Source: an uncultured Chlorobiaceae bacterium (lineage in GTDB: Bacteria; Bacteroidota; Chlorobiia; Chlorobiales; Chlorobiaceae). From it: a stretch of 64,000 nt of DNA. The stretch lies in assembly GCA_903994365.1 (NCBI GenBank), contig CAJEXL010000003.1, positions 32,501-96,500 on the forward strand, in the 5' to 3' direction. Below the pieces are notes generated by a model. It did no database searches, was not told the origin of the DNA, and saw nothing but the letters and a program-made list of their open reading frames with translations. Both the position numbers and the translations under genes were made by a program. Positions within the stretch are counted from its first letter, which is position 1. Every line of letters starts with the position of its first letter. This document shows positions 39,210 to 49,375 of this stretch, piece by piece.

Positions 39210-39887
39210 TTATGACAGGGCAATGATAATCCTCCGATACTTACCGATACCATTGTGATAAATCTCCTCAAAGCTGTCGAACGGTTGCACAAATGCCATC
39301 ATTGCAGGATTTAACCACATAATAGCTTCAAGTGCATCAGTGTGTTGACGTTGAAGATCGCACCAGTGCCAGATTGGTTCATGATGAAATATTCTGTTTC
39401 TGAGTGTTCGAACGCGGTTGAGACGTTTGGAGAGATTCTTTCTGATTCTGATGTGGCGGGGCATACCGGGTACAACCGGCTTCAGTAACCACGGCCAGAG
39501 AATTTTTTCATATCGCACGTCAAATAGGCTTGTCCAAAAGCCGAAGGTTAATTCCGGGATTATCCTTCCCGCATCGAGTGGCTTTTTGCATTTTACAAGA
39601 GTATTTTTTGCCTCTTGAACTTTGTTCATTTCCTGCGGGGAGAGTACACCGGGCAGATCAAACCATCTATCAGTTTTGAAATGTGCTGTGGCAGCATCAT
39701 GAACACTGTTTCGGAGGCTGACTTCCAGGCACTGAAGCGGCGTATAAAGGCTCTCGGATAACGCCATGTTCCAAGCATAATGCGCAAACAGCTCTGCATC
39801 GTCGTTGCTGGAACCATGTTGACAATAGGCATCGAGTCGTTCATGCGAAATTGCCCGGCGAAGCTGATCTGAAAAATTTACTTGCAT
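39210..39887 (-). CDS. Abi-like HEPN-domain protein
   Basis: 225 residues related to the Abi_2 (AbiD/AbiF-like) family of phage-exclusion proteins. The N-terminal part has HYAWNMALSESLYTPLQCLEVSLRNSV, and near residue 165 the HEPN ribonuclease motif Rx4-6H appears as RTLRNRIFHHE. HEPN proteins of this type cut RNA in abortive infection or toxin-antitoxin settings. The partner is probably the XRE gene downstream. The pair runs opposite to the hsd genes and separates hsdM from the hsdR remnant. Confidence 0.8.
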   Translation of the reverse strand: MQVNFSDQLRRAISHERLDAYCQHGSSNDDAELFAHYAWNMALSESLYTPLQCLEVSLRNSVHDAATAHFKTDRWFDLPGVLSPQEMNKVQEAKNTLVKCKKPLDAGRIIPELTFGFWTSLFDVRYEKILWPWLLKPVVPGMPRHIRIRKNLSKRLNRVRTLRNRIFHHEPIWHWCDLQRQHTDALEAIMWLNPAMMAFVQPFDSFEEIYHNGIGKYRRIIIALS

Positions 39888-39920
39888 CTGCCATCCGTAA
39901 AAACTATATTTTTGTGCAGT

Positions 39921-39973
39921 CCCCGGAGAAATCCTCTCCCGACCTCGAGTCGGTGACGATCCCGGGGTTTTTT
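39921..39973 (+). terminator. Branched hairpin with T tract upstream of hsdR remnant
   Basis: CCCCGG (39921) pairs with CCGGGG (39962-39967), enclosing a second small stem CCGAC / GTCGG, followed by TTTTTT. It looks like a rho-independent terminator in plus sense and would block transcription entering the hsdR remnant. Confidence 0.55.
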
Positions 39974-40090
39974 ATTTTCCCTGCTCTGCTCTACACCGCA
40001 AGCGAACTCTTTTCTTACCCCTGCGAAGCCTTAATCTACTTCAACTTCCACAATTTCCATTTTTTCCTGGATTTTACCAACCGCCCGCCA

Positions 40091-41110
40091 CAGGCCATCT
40101 GCCGCACAAACCGCCGTTATCCCGGCAAAAGCCACGGCCTGATAGTCGATTATCTCGGCATTTTTGATGACGTTGCAACCGCGCTCGATTTCGATGACAA
40201 AGCGGTACAGCGGGTTATCACCAACCTGGATGAGCTTAAACAAGAGCTGCCAGCACAGGTAGAAAAATGCCTGCTGTTTTTTCCCGGAGTAGATCGCTCC
40301 GTTGGTGGTTACGAAGGGTTGATTGCCGCTCAGGATTGCCTGCCTGATAACGACACTCGCGACAAATTTGCGGCAGAATACTCTGTGCTCTCCAGACTTT
40401 GGGAAGCGTTGTCGCCCGACCAAGCTCTCGAAGCTTATGAGGCCGATTACAAGTGGCTGACTCAGGTGTATGAATCGGTAAAACCGCCGAGCGGGAATGG
40501 CAAACTGCTCTGGCACGCCCTTGGAGCCAAAACGATTGAACTGGTGCACGAAAATGTGCATCTGCAAACGCTTCGTGACGATCTCGATACGCTGGTAATG
40601 GATGCCGATGTGCTGGAAAGTTTGCTCGAATCGAGGGAGCCCGGCAAAAAGTCAAAAGAGATTGAGATCAAGCTCATTGCCCGCTTGCGCAAGCACAAAA
40701 ACAACCCGATTTTTATTGCATTGGGCGAGAGGCTTGAAAAACTCAAAGAAAAACATGAGCAGGGGTTGCTCCACAGCCTCGACTTTTTGAAAGAGCTGCT
40801 GATGCTCGCAAAGGATGTGTTACTGGCCGAGAAAGAGGTCACTCCTCCAAATGAGCAAAGCAAGGCAAAAGCGGCTCTGACCGAGCTCCTGGCAGAGGTG
40901 AAAAATGTAATGATGCCGATCGTCGTTGAGCGAATCGTGACCGACATCGACGAAATTGTCCGTCTGGTTCGTTTTCCGGGATGGCAAAGCACCAAAGCGG
41001 GAGAGCGTGAAGTGCAAAGGGCGCTCCGCAAGGTGATTTACGTGAAATACCAGATCAAAGACCAAGACTTGTTTGACAAGGCTTATGGCTATATCCGGCA
41101 GTACTATTGA
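40091..41110 (+). pseudogene. hsdR: C-terminal remnant of type I restriction subunit HsdR
   Basis: The frame from 39851 matches HsdR only from QAICRTNRRYPGKSHGLIVD (helicase motif VI region) to the natural C-terminus (KAYGYIRQYY). The nuclease domain and helicase motifs I-V are gone; the first 80 codons of the frame show no relation to HsdR and cross a terminator. It cannot cut or translocate DNA. Probably a relic of the system to which the two hsdM genes belonged, with the HEPN/XRE pair inserted or left at the break. Confidence 0.85.
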
Positions 41111-41162
41111 CAGGTCGAAAGCAATGAGAATGGAGCTGGTATTGAGTTTCGGGCCCCCACAA

Positions 41163-41201
41163 ACAGAAAGCCCGCAAGCACTAAACTTGCGGGCTTTCTG
41201 T
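41163..41201. terminator. Perfect 16-bp hairpin
   Basis: ACAGAAAGCCCGCAAG and CTTGCGGGCTTTCTGT, separated by 7 bases, 50 bp after the hsdR remnant. Likely a terminator of the old hsd operon; no long T run. Confidence 0.7.
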
Positions 41202-41438
41202 ACAGCAGTGTGGACGATACGAGCAGATCGGGCGCATTACCGAAAAGTTGGTCAAGAAAATCATGGAAAAGTGAAGCCGGAACACAAAAAAAACGGCGAC
41301 TGGCCGGGGGATCGTGATGGGATACTTTATAAAAATGAAGACTCCCCGCCGCAAGCAGTGAGGAATTGAACCCTGAGAGATTAAAATGGCCTTGGTCAGG
41401 GCTTGTTTTATTGTATTCAAAAGGAAACGTTGTAGTTT

Positions 41439-41741
41439 ACGAATACTTTCGTACAAACACCCGATTTTAGCTCATGGCTCTTAAACCTCAAAGATAGAAC
41501 CGCTAAATATCGAATCTTGGCTCGGCTAAAAAATGCCATGTTTGGCAACTTTGGTAACTGCGCTCCTGTCGGCGAAGGAGTTTCAGAAATAAAGATTGAT
41601 GTAGGCCAAGGTTATCGAGTGTACTACACCAGAATAGGGGATACGACTTACATCCTGTTGGCGGGTGGAGATAAGTCAACGCAATCAAAAGATATTATCC
41701 GGGCAAAAAGACTCTCTAAAGAACTTAAGGAGAATGATTAA
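41439..41741 (+). CDS. HigB/RelE-type toxin without a standard start codon
   Basis: RelE/ParE-superfamily killer protein of the HigB2-like addiction modules. Family homology begins NTFVQTPDFSSWLLNLKDRT, continues through NAMFGNFGNCAPVGEGVSE and RVYYTRIGDTTYILLAGGDKS to the end. The codon where ATG is expected (41439) is ACG, and an in-frame TAG lies just before it (41433). The next usable start is a TTG at 41517, which would remove about 26 residues. The stop overlaps the antitoxin ATG by one base (TAATG). Confidence 0.75.
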   Translation, partial: TNTFVQTPDFSSWLLNLKDRTAKYRILARLKNAMFGNFGNCAPVGEGVSEIKIDVGQGYRVYYTRIGDTTYILLAGGDKSTQSKDIIRAKRLSKELKEND

Positions 41742-42031
41742 TGAAACCTGCATGCACTCCATTTGATATAGCTGATTATCTCGACAACGAAGAAGTTATT
41801 GAGGGCTATCTTTCTGCTGCGGCAGAATCAGAGAATCCTGATGTATTTATTTCCGCTATAGGAGACGTTGCAAAAGCTCGTGGAATGACTGAAATAGCAA
41901 AAGAAACAGGGCTGGGCCGCGAAAGCCTCTATAAGGCGTTGAGATTAGGATCGCACCCTCGGTTTGAAACGATCAGAACCGTGCTACACGCACTCGGAGT
42001 TAAGATTGTCGTAAAATCGAACCAAGCTTAA
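41741..42031 (+). CDS. HigA-like antitoxin (addiction module antidote)
   Basis: 96 residues: FDIADYLDNEEVIEGYLSAA and a C-terminal helix-turn-helix (GMTEIAKETGLGRESLYKAL) with GSHPRFETIRTVLHALGVK, the pattern of the antidote partner of HigB2-like toxins. It would neutralise the toxin and autoregulate the operon. Coupled to the toxin by a one-base overlap. Confidence 0.88.
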   Translation: MKPACTPFDIADYLDNEEVIEGYLSAAAESENPDVFISAIGDVAKARGMTEIAKETGLGRESLYKALRLGSHPRFETIRTVLHALGVKIVVKSNQA

Positions 42032-42075
42032 AAAAAGCTCCCCATTACTGAGGAGCTTAATGCAAATGCCCGTCG

Positions 42076-42345
42076 GCGGACAAGATTCTGGTGCATCAGG
42101 GGCGCAAAATGCGGGCTGCACTACCCCACGCCTTTCTCTTTGGCTTGACCGGTACACCAATCAACAAGCGCGACCGCAATACCTTCGGCTGAAAAAAGAG
42201 CTGCCAGCACAGGTAGAAAAATGCCTGCTGTTTTTTCCCGGAGTGGATCGCTCCGTTGGCAGTTATGAAGGCTTGATTGCTGCTCAGGATTGCCTGCCTG
42301 ACAACGACACTCGCGACATATTTGCGGCCTCGTACAGCAAACTCT
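42076..42345 (+). pseudogene. hsdR: Second hsdR scrap (helicase motif III joined to C-terminal piece)
   Basis: 42076-42175 reads KILVHQGRKMRAALPHAFLF and GLTGTPINKRDRNTF, the helicase motif III area of HsdR. It is joined, in another frame, to KKELPAQVEKCLLFFPGVDR and GLIAAQDCLPDNDTRD, a near copy of 40245-40375 in the first remnant. So two parts of hsdR have been brought together by deletion, and part of the gene is now present twice in the window. Confidence 0.8.
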
Positions 42346-42664
42346 TGAAACACCGCAACAATTTTAAACAGAGCTTTTTCAATGACTTCATTGACAGGCA
42401 AGAGCCCGTGGATATAGGTGATAAGTCCTTCGAAACCGCTGGCGTGGCGTTTTGCACGGACGTTTCAGTAAAACCCATAACTGCGACAGAAGGGAGCACT
42501 GTCCTTTCAGGGCGAAACTACAGGTTCAATTCAGATCATGATACTTTTTAAAGCTGTCCAGAATGATTTCGACACATTTACCATTTCTCAAGAATTTATT
42601 TAAGTTGATATTTGCGACAAAACCGACATATTAGGACGAATAACGCGACATTCTGAACAAAATA
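42346..42664. other. Region between hsdR scrap and fic
   Basis: About 320 bp. The minus strand has a stretch that looks coding (GLLPVNEVIEKALFKIVAVF near 42330-42410) but no start or recognisable family; it may be another gene fragment. An AT-rich part before 42665 could contain the fic promoter. Confidence 0.35.
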
Positions 42665-44170
42665 ATGAAGACATCGCTAAAAAACACGACAGTCGATGAC
42701 TCTCTGATCCTTTATGCAGAACTCAATGATGCTGAGATAAGAGCTGCACAACGGCACCTGAAAACCGGGTTGTTTAAGCGGATTGTCTCTGGCGTTCTCA
42801 GCGCCAGCCCTGAAAAGGAGTGGCCAGCAATTATTGCTTTGCACAGAATACGAGTCCTCGCTGCTCTTTTCCCTAGTGCGGTAATCGGCTATCGAAGTGC
42901 CTTCAGTGGCGGTATGCCCGTCGATGGCGTGATGCACCTCAGCTACAGCTATAAAAGGGGTGTCGATTTACCGGGATTGCAAGTCGTTCTGGTCAAGGGA
43001 CACGGTAACGTTCAAGGTGACCAGCCAATGTCAGGACGAAACATATTTTTTCCCTCTCAAGCGCGCATGCTGATGGAAAACCTCACCCAGAGTCGTGGAG
43101 CGATCAAAAAAGCTATGGGTCGTATTGCCGTCGAAGAACGGCTGATCAGTATTTACGAATCGAGAGGCCCTGAGGCTCTCAACCGCATCAGGGATGAAGC
43201 TCGCACTATTGCCGCCACCCTGGAGTTTGAGAAGGAATTCAGCATGTTGCATGACCTCATCGGAAGCATTCTCGGAACAATAAGTGCCCAACTCGCCACT
43301 GCAGCAGGACAAGCACTGGCCGCAGGCACACCTTTTGACGCTCGGCGTTTGGCCCTTTTTGAAACGTTGGCCGCCACATTGCGAGCAACGCCTCTCATGC
43401 AAAAACCATCACCAACCACAACCGGAAGCGCGCGCTTCAATTTTGCGTTTCTGGAGTCCTATTTCAGCAACTTCATCGAGGGAACGGAATTCGATGTCTC
43501 TGAAGCACGGCGAATTGTACTTGAAGGGAAAATTATCGACCAACGCCCGAAAGACTCTCACGATATTCTCGGTGTATTCAGGCAGGCCATTGATCCCGGG
43601 TGGTCAAACCAGTCGATGGCACCAGGAGAAGCTGTCTTGCATCAGTTGCGGCAGCGCCATCTGGATCTGATGAAAGAACGGCCGGAAGCGGCTCCCGGTG
43701 ATTTCAAAGACCGTGAGAATTTTGCAGGAAACACGACGTTCGTTTCACCGAGAAACGTACGCGGAACAATGATTGAGGGAAGCAAGCTGTTACCATCGGT
43801 TCAACCCGGCATGGCGAGGGCGTTGCTTGCAATGTTCATCGTCTCGGAAGTACATCCATTTATTGATGGAAATGGCCGACTTGCACGCCTCGTCATGAAC
43901 GCAGAATTGTCTGTTGTCAATGCATGCAGAGTAATTGTCCCAACGTTATTCAGAGAGGAATATCTGGACTGCCTGCGCGTGCTTACACGGCAAGGAAAAC
44001 CAGAACCATTCATTTCCGCCATGCAGAAAATCCAGCAATGGAGCGCCGCGTTCGACTACACCGATCTGGATCGGGTGATTGACCAGATGAAGGCCTGCAA
44101 CGCATTCGAAAAATCCCGCAGACAATATCAACTGCTCAACCGTTCCGATTTGGGCGCAGCAACCACATGA
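42665..44170 (+). CDS. Fic-family protein (likely AMPylase), class II
   Basis: 501 residues. The core motif HPFIDGNGRLARL near residue 398 matches HPFx(D/E)GNGRxxR, with the catalytic His that transfers AMP from ATP to target hydroxyls. An inhibitory helix motif (S/T)xxxE(G/N) is present on the N-terminal side as SNFIEG near 270, typical of class II Fic proteins that hold themselves inactive. The extra N-terminal part (about 200 residues) has no recognised domain. No separate antitoxin lies next to it. Intact frame inside a region of broken genes. Confidence 0.88.
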   Translation: MKTSLKNTTVDDSLILYAELNDAEIRAAQRHLKTGLFKRIVSGVLSASPEKEWPAIIALHRIRVLAALFPSAVIGYRSAFSGGMPVDGVMHLSYSYKRGVDLPGLQVVLVKGHGNVQGDQPMSGRNIFFPSQARMLMENLTQSRGAIKKAMGRIAVEERLISIYESRGPEALNRIRDEARTIAATLEFEKEFSMLHDLIGSILGTISAQLATAAGQALAAGTPFDARRLALFETLAATLRATPLMQKPSPTTTGSARFNFAFLESYFSNFIEGTEFDVSEARRIVLEGKIIDQRPKDSHDILGVFRQAIDPGWSNQSMAPGEAVLHQLRQRHLDLMKERPEAAPGDFKDRENFAGNTTFVSPRNVRGTMIEGSKLLPSVQPGMARALLAMFIVSEVHPFIDGNGRLARLVMNAELSVVNACRVIVPTLFREEYLDCLRVLTRQGKPEPFISAMQKIQQWSAAFDYTDLDRVIDQMKACNAFEKSRRQYQLLNRSDLGAATT

Positions 44171-44319
44171 ATCAATCATGAAAAGCCACGATTTTCTTGA
44201 CTTTTGACAACCGATTCTGCCCGCCTTGTCTTATCCGTTCACCGTTGAGCCCGTGACCCCAGAACTATGACGCCCTCCCCGAAAACTCTACGTTAGGTCA
44301 ATCCGTTTTTTTGGAGAGG

Positions 44320-45261
44320 TCAAATTCTTCCTGTAGCGATCTGATGGAAATTCCTGAGATCACGCATAGGTGGCGCACCAAAAAGCCGGCGGTATTCACG
44401 ACTGAACTGGGATGGACTCTCATATCCCACATGAAAAGATGCGGTTGCGGCATCGAGATGATCGGTAAGCATCAGTCTCCTTGCTTCCTGAAGCCGTAGA
44501 CACTTCTGGAACTGCAAGGGGCTCATCGCCGTCAGCGCACGAAAATGATGGTGAAAACTTGATGTGCTCATGCTGGTATACGAGGCAAGATCGTCAATCC
44601 GGAGTGGCCTGGTAAAGTTTTCTTTCAGCCACTCTACCGCCCGAGCAATCTGGTGACTCTGACTTCCTGTCTCCAAAATCTGGCGGAGCCGCAATCCCTG
44701 ATCCCCGACAAGAAGACGGTAATAGATTTCCCGTTGAACAAGCGGAGAGAGAATCGAAATATCAGCTGGTTCGTCAAGCAGATCAATCAATCGCATGAAC
44801 GCTTCGATCAATGTTGTTGAAACTTCGCTGACAGCAATACCACGACCAGATGAAGGAGCCTTAGGCAACGGAAGATTATTGTCCATGATCATTTGGGCCA
44901 TCACCTTGAAATCGAGACGTAATGTCAGCCCGAGGTATGGACACCCCTTGCTTGCTTCGATAACCTGTGCAATGACCGGCATCCCAACTGAGGTTATCAG
45001 GAAATGATTGGCATCATAACCATAGACTTCATCCCCGAGAATAACCTGTTTGGCTCCTTGGGCGATCAGGCAAATGCTCGGCCCATGGAAATAGCTTGCG
45101 GGCTCGGAAGGAGCCTCCCTCCGATACAATGACAATTCAGGAATGGCTGTCGTTTGAAGGCATCCCTCCACAGTCAATCGGGCAATTTTCTTCCTCAAAA
45201 CCTCCTGCGCAGACTTGATACCGCCGAATTTAAACAACCCCATATCGTCTCTTCCTTGCAT
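44320..45261 (-). CDS. AraC-family transcriptional regulator (YqhC-like)
   Basis: About 313 residues: an AraC N-terminal type II domain (PASYFHGPSICLIAQGAKQ, LGLTLRLDFKVMAQMI) and a C-terminal double HTH (DLASYTSMSTSSFHHHFRAL; FHVGYESPSQFSREYRRLFG). The ATG at 45261 has AAGGA upstream; starts at 45321 and 45243 are also possible. Divergent from an iron alcohol dehydrogenase and an aldo-keto reductase, the same neighbourhood as E. coli YqhC, which activates yqhD and dkgA in response to reactive aldehydes. A similar role is inferred. Confidence 0.88.
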   Translation of the reverse strand: MQGRDDMGLFKFGGIKSAQEVLRKKIARLTVEGCLQTTAIPELSLYRREAPSEPASYFHGPSICLIAQGAKQVILGDEVYGYDANHFLITSVGMPVIAQVIEASKGCPYLGLTLRLDFKVMAQMIMDNNLPLPKAPSSGRGIAVSEVSTTLIEAFMRLIDLLDEPADISILSPLVQREIYYRLLVGDQGLRLRQILETGSQSHQIARAVEWLKENFTRPLRIDDLASYTSMSTSSFHHHFRALTAMSPLQFQKCLRLQEARRLMLTDHLDAATASFHVGYESPSQFSREYRRLFGAPPMRDLRNFHQIATGRI

Positions 45262-45483
45262 GGTTATCCTTACTGTTTCTGCTTCATCGGCAATATCGCC
45301 ATAAGCTTTAAAATACAACACTTTCCAAGAACATAGAGAGAATCAGGCAAGAATTTAACAGGATCAATCTATCAGTATTTATTCTCTCCTGTGTAGATTA
45401 ACATGCATGAGAGGGAGGTATCTTGTCTCAAATCGGCAAAAAACTTCAAATCAGGATTAACTGATACAAACGAGGAAACATAT

Positions 45484-46632
45484 ATGGATAACTTCACCTT
45501 TTTCAACCCGACCAGGATCGAGTTTGGTACCGGAAAAGAGCAACTGATTGGTCAGGTTCTGACCGAATATGGTGTCAAAAAGATTCTGTTTTGTTATGGC
45601 AGCGACCGTATCAAGCGGGATGGTCTGTTTGCGATTGTCACAAATAGCCTGAATGAACATGGTGTTCAATTTGTCGAATGCAGTGGAATTGTCAGCAATC
45701 CAGTTATCTCCAAGGTCCGCGAAGCTATCACAATGGCCCGTGAACATCAGGTCAATGCTGTTCTGAGCGTGGGGGGCGGGTCAGTCCTGGACAGTGCCAA
45801 AGCGATTGCCGCAGGTGCTCTCTACCAGGGTGACGTGTGGGATTTGTTCAGCGGAAAAGGAAGCATCAATGCGGCGCTGCCCGTTTTTGCCATCCTGACG
45901 CTGGCAGCCACCGGCAGCGAAATGAACAACGGTGCTGTGGTGACCAACGAAGAAACCAGAGAGAAGTTTTCGATCGGCTCGGTGCATACCTTCCCGAAGG
46001 TTTCTATAGTGAACCCCGTCCTGATGCAGACGGTACCGCGAGATTATCTGGTGTATTCCGCCGCCGACATCATTGCCCACTCGATCGAAGGTTACTTCAC
46101 GGCCTCGGTGCAGCCGAAATTTCACTCACGCATGGCAGAAGCCATTATCAACACCGTGATTGAAACGACGGAGACCCTGTTGAAAAACCCTATGGATTAT
46201 GATGCCCGTGCCGAGTTCGCCTGGGCCTCCACCCAAGCATTGAATGGCCTGATCTACGCCGGTACTGCTGGTTTCAGTTATCCAAATCACATGATCGAGC
46301 ACTCGCTGTCGGCCCTCTTTGATGTACCGCACGGTGCCGGATTGTCGGTGATTATCCCCGCCTGGATGAAGTGGTATCACGATCGCAACCCGGAACAATT
46401 TGAGCGTTTTGCTCATTACGTTTTCGGAGTAGATACACCCGCGCAAAGTATCGCCGCGCTGGAAAGGTGGTTCGACAAAATCGGCACCCCTACACGCCTG
46501 TCACAACTTGGAATTACCGAGGCTGATTTGCCGGCAACCATCGAGAACGTCCTCGGCAACGCGAAGTGGTTCGGCATTGCCGAGATTTACCAGCGCGATG
46601 TTGTCACCACCATCCTGCAGAACGCACTTTGA
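45484..46632 (+). CDS. Iron-containing alcohol dehydrogenase (YqhD/BDH-like)
   Basis: 382 residues, class III alcohol dehydrogenase. Opening FTFFNPTRIEFGTGKEQLIG, nucleotide loop VLSVGGGSVLDSAKAIAAG and the metal-binding His residues in the NHMIEHSLSALFDVPHGAGLS block (two of the His) fit the NADPH-dependent butanol/aldehyde reductase group. The ATG at 45484 has GAGGA upstream; the frame extends to 45403 without homology. Reduces aldehydes to alcohols; first gene of the four-gene redox cassette. Confidence 0.92.
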   Translation: MDNFTFFNPTRIEFGTGKEQLIGQVLTEYGVKKILFCYGSDRIKRDGLFAIVTNSLNEHGVQFVECSGIVSNPVISKVREAITMAREHQVNAVLSVGGGSVLDSAKAIAAGALYQGDVWDLFSGKGSINAALPVFAILTLAATGSEMNNGAVVTNEETREKFSIGSVHTFPKVSIVNPVLMQTVPRDYLVYSAADIIAHSIEGYFTASVQPKFHSRMAEAIINTVIETTETLLKNPMDYDARAEFAWASTQALNGLIYAGTAGFSYPNHMIEHSLSALFDVPHGAGLSVIIPAWMKWYHDRNPEQFERFAHYVFGVDTPAQSIAALERWFDKIGTPTRLSQLGITEADLPATIENVLGNAKWFGIAEIYQRDVVTTILQNAL

Positions 46633-46635
46633 TAA

Positions 46636-47667
<1,032 letters not shown>

Positions 47668-47743
47668 ATTTCATCACGAACAGTCTGAACTCCCCGGCAT
47701 TACCATGAGCGATCGTAAGACAACCATTTAAATAGAAACAGTT

Positions 47744-48571
47744 ATGGAAGAAGTCATTGTCGTCATCGGACCCGGATCGATCGGTCAGGCAATTGCACGA
47801 CGTGTAAGCACCGGAAAACATGTCGTTCTTGCAGACTTAAAACAGGAACATGCGGACGCTGCGGCACAAAACCTCAGCAATGCCGGCTTTAATGTCAACG
47901 CTGAGACGATAGACGTTTCATCGCGTGAATCGGTGGAAGCGCTCGTTAAAAAATCTGCGGTGCTTGGAAATATAGTCGGCTTCGTCCATGCCGCAGGCGT
48001 TTCGCCAAGCCAGGCATCGATCGAAATGATCCTGAAGGTCGATCTCTACGGTACCGCCCTGCTGCTGGAGGAATTCGGCAAGGTAATTGCCCCCGGTGGT
48101 TCTGGTGTCGTGATTGCGTCACAATCCGACCATCGGCTGCCATGCCTGACTGCAGAACAGAACAAAGCTCTTGCGACGACGCCCGCTGAAAAACTCCTGC
48201 AACTGCCGATGCTGCAGCCGGAGAAGATCAAAGATACGCTGCATGCCTATCAGATATCCAAGCGAGGAAATTCGCTGCGCGTCATGGCGGAAGCTGTACG
48301 CTGGGGCAAACGGGGCGCACGAATTAACACGATCAGTCCCGGCATCATCATGACGCCGCTTGCCAAAGATGAGCTGACCGGGCCGCGGGGTGAAGGGTAT
48401 CGGCGCATGATCGATCTCTGTCCGGTCGGCCGGGCAGGAACTCCGGATGAGGTCGCAAATGTGGCGGCCCTCCTTATGGGGCCTGATGGCACCTTTATCA
48501 CCGGCAGCGATTTCCTGATGGATGGCGGTGTAACAGCCTCCTGGTGGTTTGGTGAACTCGCGACGGAATAA
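47744..48571 (+). CDS. Short-chain dehydrogenase/reductase
   Basis: 275 residues of the SDR superfamily. The cofactor motif is the shortened GPGSIGQAIARR rather than TGxxxGxG, then HAAGVSPS, the active site YQISKRGN (YxxxK) and ISPGIIMTPLAKDEL, and the C-terminal GSDFLMDGGVTASWWFG. An inserted segment around residues 130-165 enlarges the substrate loop. Substrate unknown. Third gene of the redox cassette. Confidence 0.9.
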   Translation: MEEVIVVIGPGSIGQAIARRVSTGKHVVLADLKQEHADAAAQNLSNAGFNVNAETIDVSSRESVEALVKKSAVLGNIVGFVHAAGVSPSQASIEMILKVDLYGTALLLEEFGKVIAPGGSGVVIASQSDHRLPCLTAEQNKALATTPAEKLLQLPMLQPEKIKDTLHAYQISKRGNSLRVMAEAVRWGKRGARINTISPGIIMTPLAKDELTGPRGEGYRRMIDLCPVGRAGTPDEVANVAALLMGPDGTFITGSDFLMDGGVTASWWFGELATE

Positions 48572-48589
48572 ACAAAACAAAAAAAATTC

Positions 48590-49144
48590 ATGCCCATGAA
48601 CAGCATCCGCAAGTCGGTACTTCTGCTCTCTTCAAGTCCACGAAAAGGAGGTAACTCGGATCTGCTTTGCGACCAGTTCGTTTCAGGTGCGCTGGAAGCA
48701 GGACATCATGTTCAGAAGATTTGCCTGAAAGACAAAATCATCAAGTATTGCACGGGATGCGGTACCTGTTTCAACAGGAAAAAAGCCTGTCCGCAAACAG
48801 ACGATATGGCGGGCATCCTCGACAAGATGATCGCTGCCGACGTCATCGTGATGGCGACACCGGTTTATTTTTATACCATGTGCGCTCAGATGAAAACCCT
48901 GATCGACAGAACCTGCGCCCGATACACCGAGATCAGTGACAAAGATTTCTACTTCATCGTCACTGCCGCCGTAAACAGCTCACAGGCACTCCAGAGAACG
49001 ATCGAGGAGTTCAGGGGATTCACCTCATGCCTCGACGACCCCAGTGAAAAAGGGATCATCTACGGTACCGGTGCCTGGAACATCGGGGATATCAGGCAAA
49101 GCAACGCAATGGGGATTGCCTATGAAATGGGCAAAACTGTTTAA
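48590..49144 (+). CDS. Flavodoxin-like NAD(P)H-dependent FMN reductase
   Basis: 184 residues with the flavodoxin-fold phosphate loop SSSPRKGGNSDLL and an inserted Cys cluster CTGCGTCFNRKKACPQTDDM, common in the iron-sulfur-flavoprotein/NADPH-dependent FMN reductase group; MATPVYFYTMCAQMKTLIDR follows as expected. Probably supplies or uses reducing equivalents with the neighbouring oxidoreductases; 18 bp after the SDR gene. Confidence 0.9.
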   Translation: MPMNSIRKSVLLLSSSPRKGGNSDLLCDQFVSGALEAGHHVQKICLKDKIIKYCTGCGTCFNRKKACPQTDDMAGILDKMIAADVIVMATPVYFYTMCAQMKTLIDRTCARYTEISDKDFYFIVTAAVNSSQALQRTIEEFRGFTSCLDDPSEKGIIYGTGAWNIGDIRQSNAMGIAYEMGKTV

Positions 49145-49375
49145 CCAATAAATGCAAACGATCATAACTCTGAGTGACAAGGCATCGAAATGTCATGAAC
49201 AGCTGTTCATAAATCATTCATTTTTCAACGAGCACCCGGTTCTTTTTTTTATGCTTTGAACCTTTCGCTGCCCATGCTTCGTGCAACCAGATCTTCCAAG
49301 CATTGCTCACATTGAAATAGAAGAAATTTCGTCACAGCAATGAACACAGAAAAACGGACTATTGATAAACAACGA

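Noticed and set aside
39851-40090. First 80 codons of the long frame that includes the hsdR C-terminus
   Set aside because: No HsdR similarity, crosses a terminator-like hairpin, and has no start site; treated as read-through of non-coding DNA.
41073-41369. 98-residue ORF across the 16-bp hairpin
   Set aside because: Open by chance over hairpin DNA; starts inside the hsdR tail and has no recognisable domain.
42096-42401. 101-residue minus-strand ORF
   Set aside because: Mostly antisense of the duplicated hsdR piece; only its N-terminal third looks coding and it could not be assigned.
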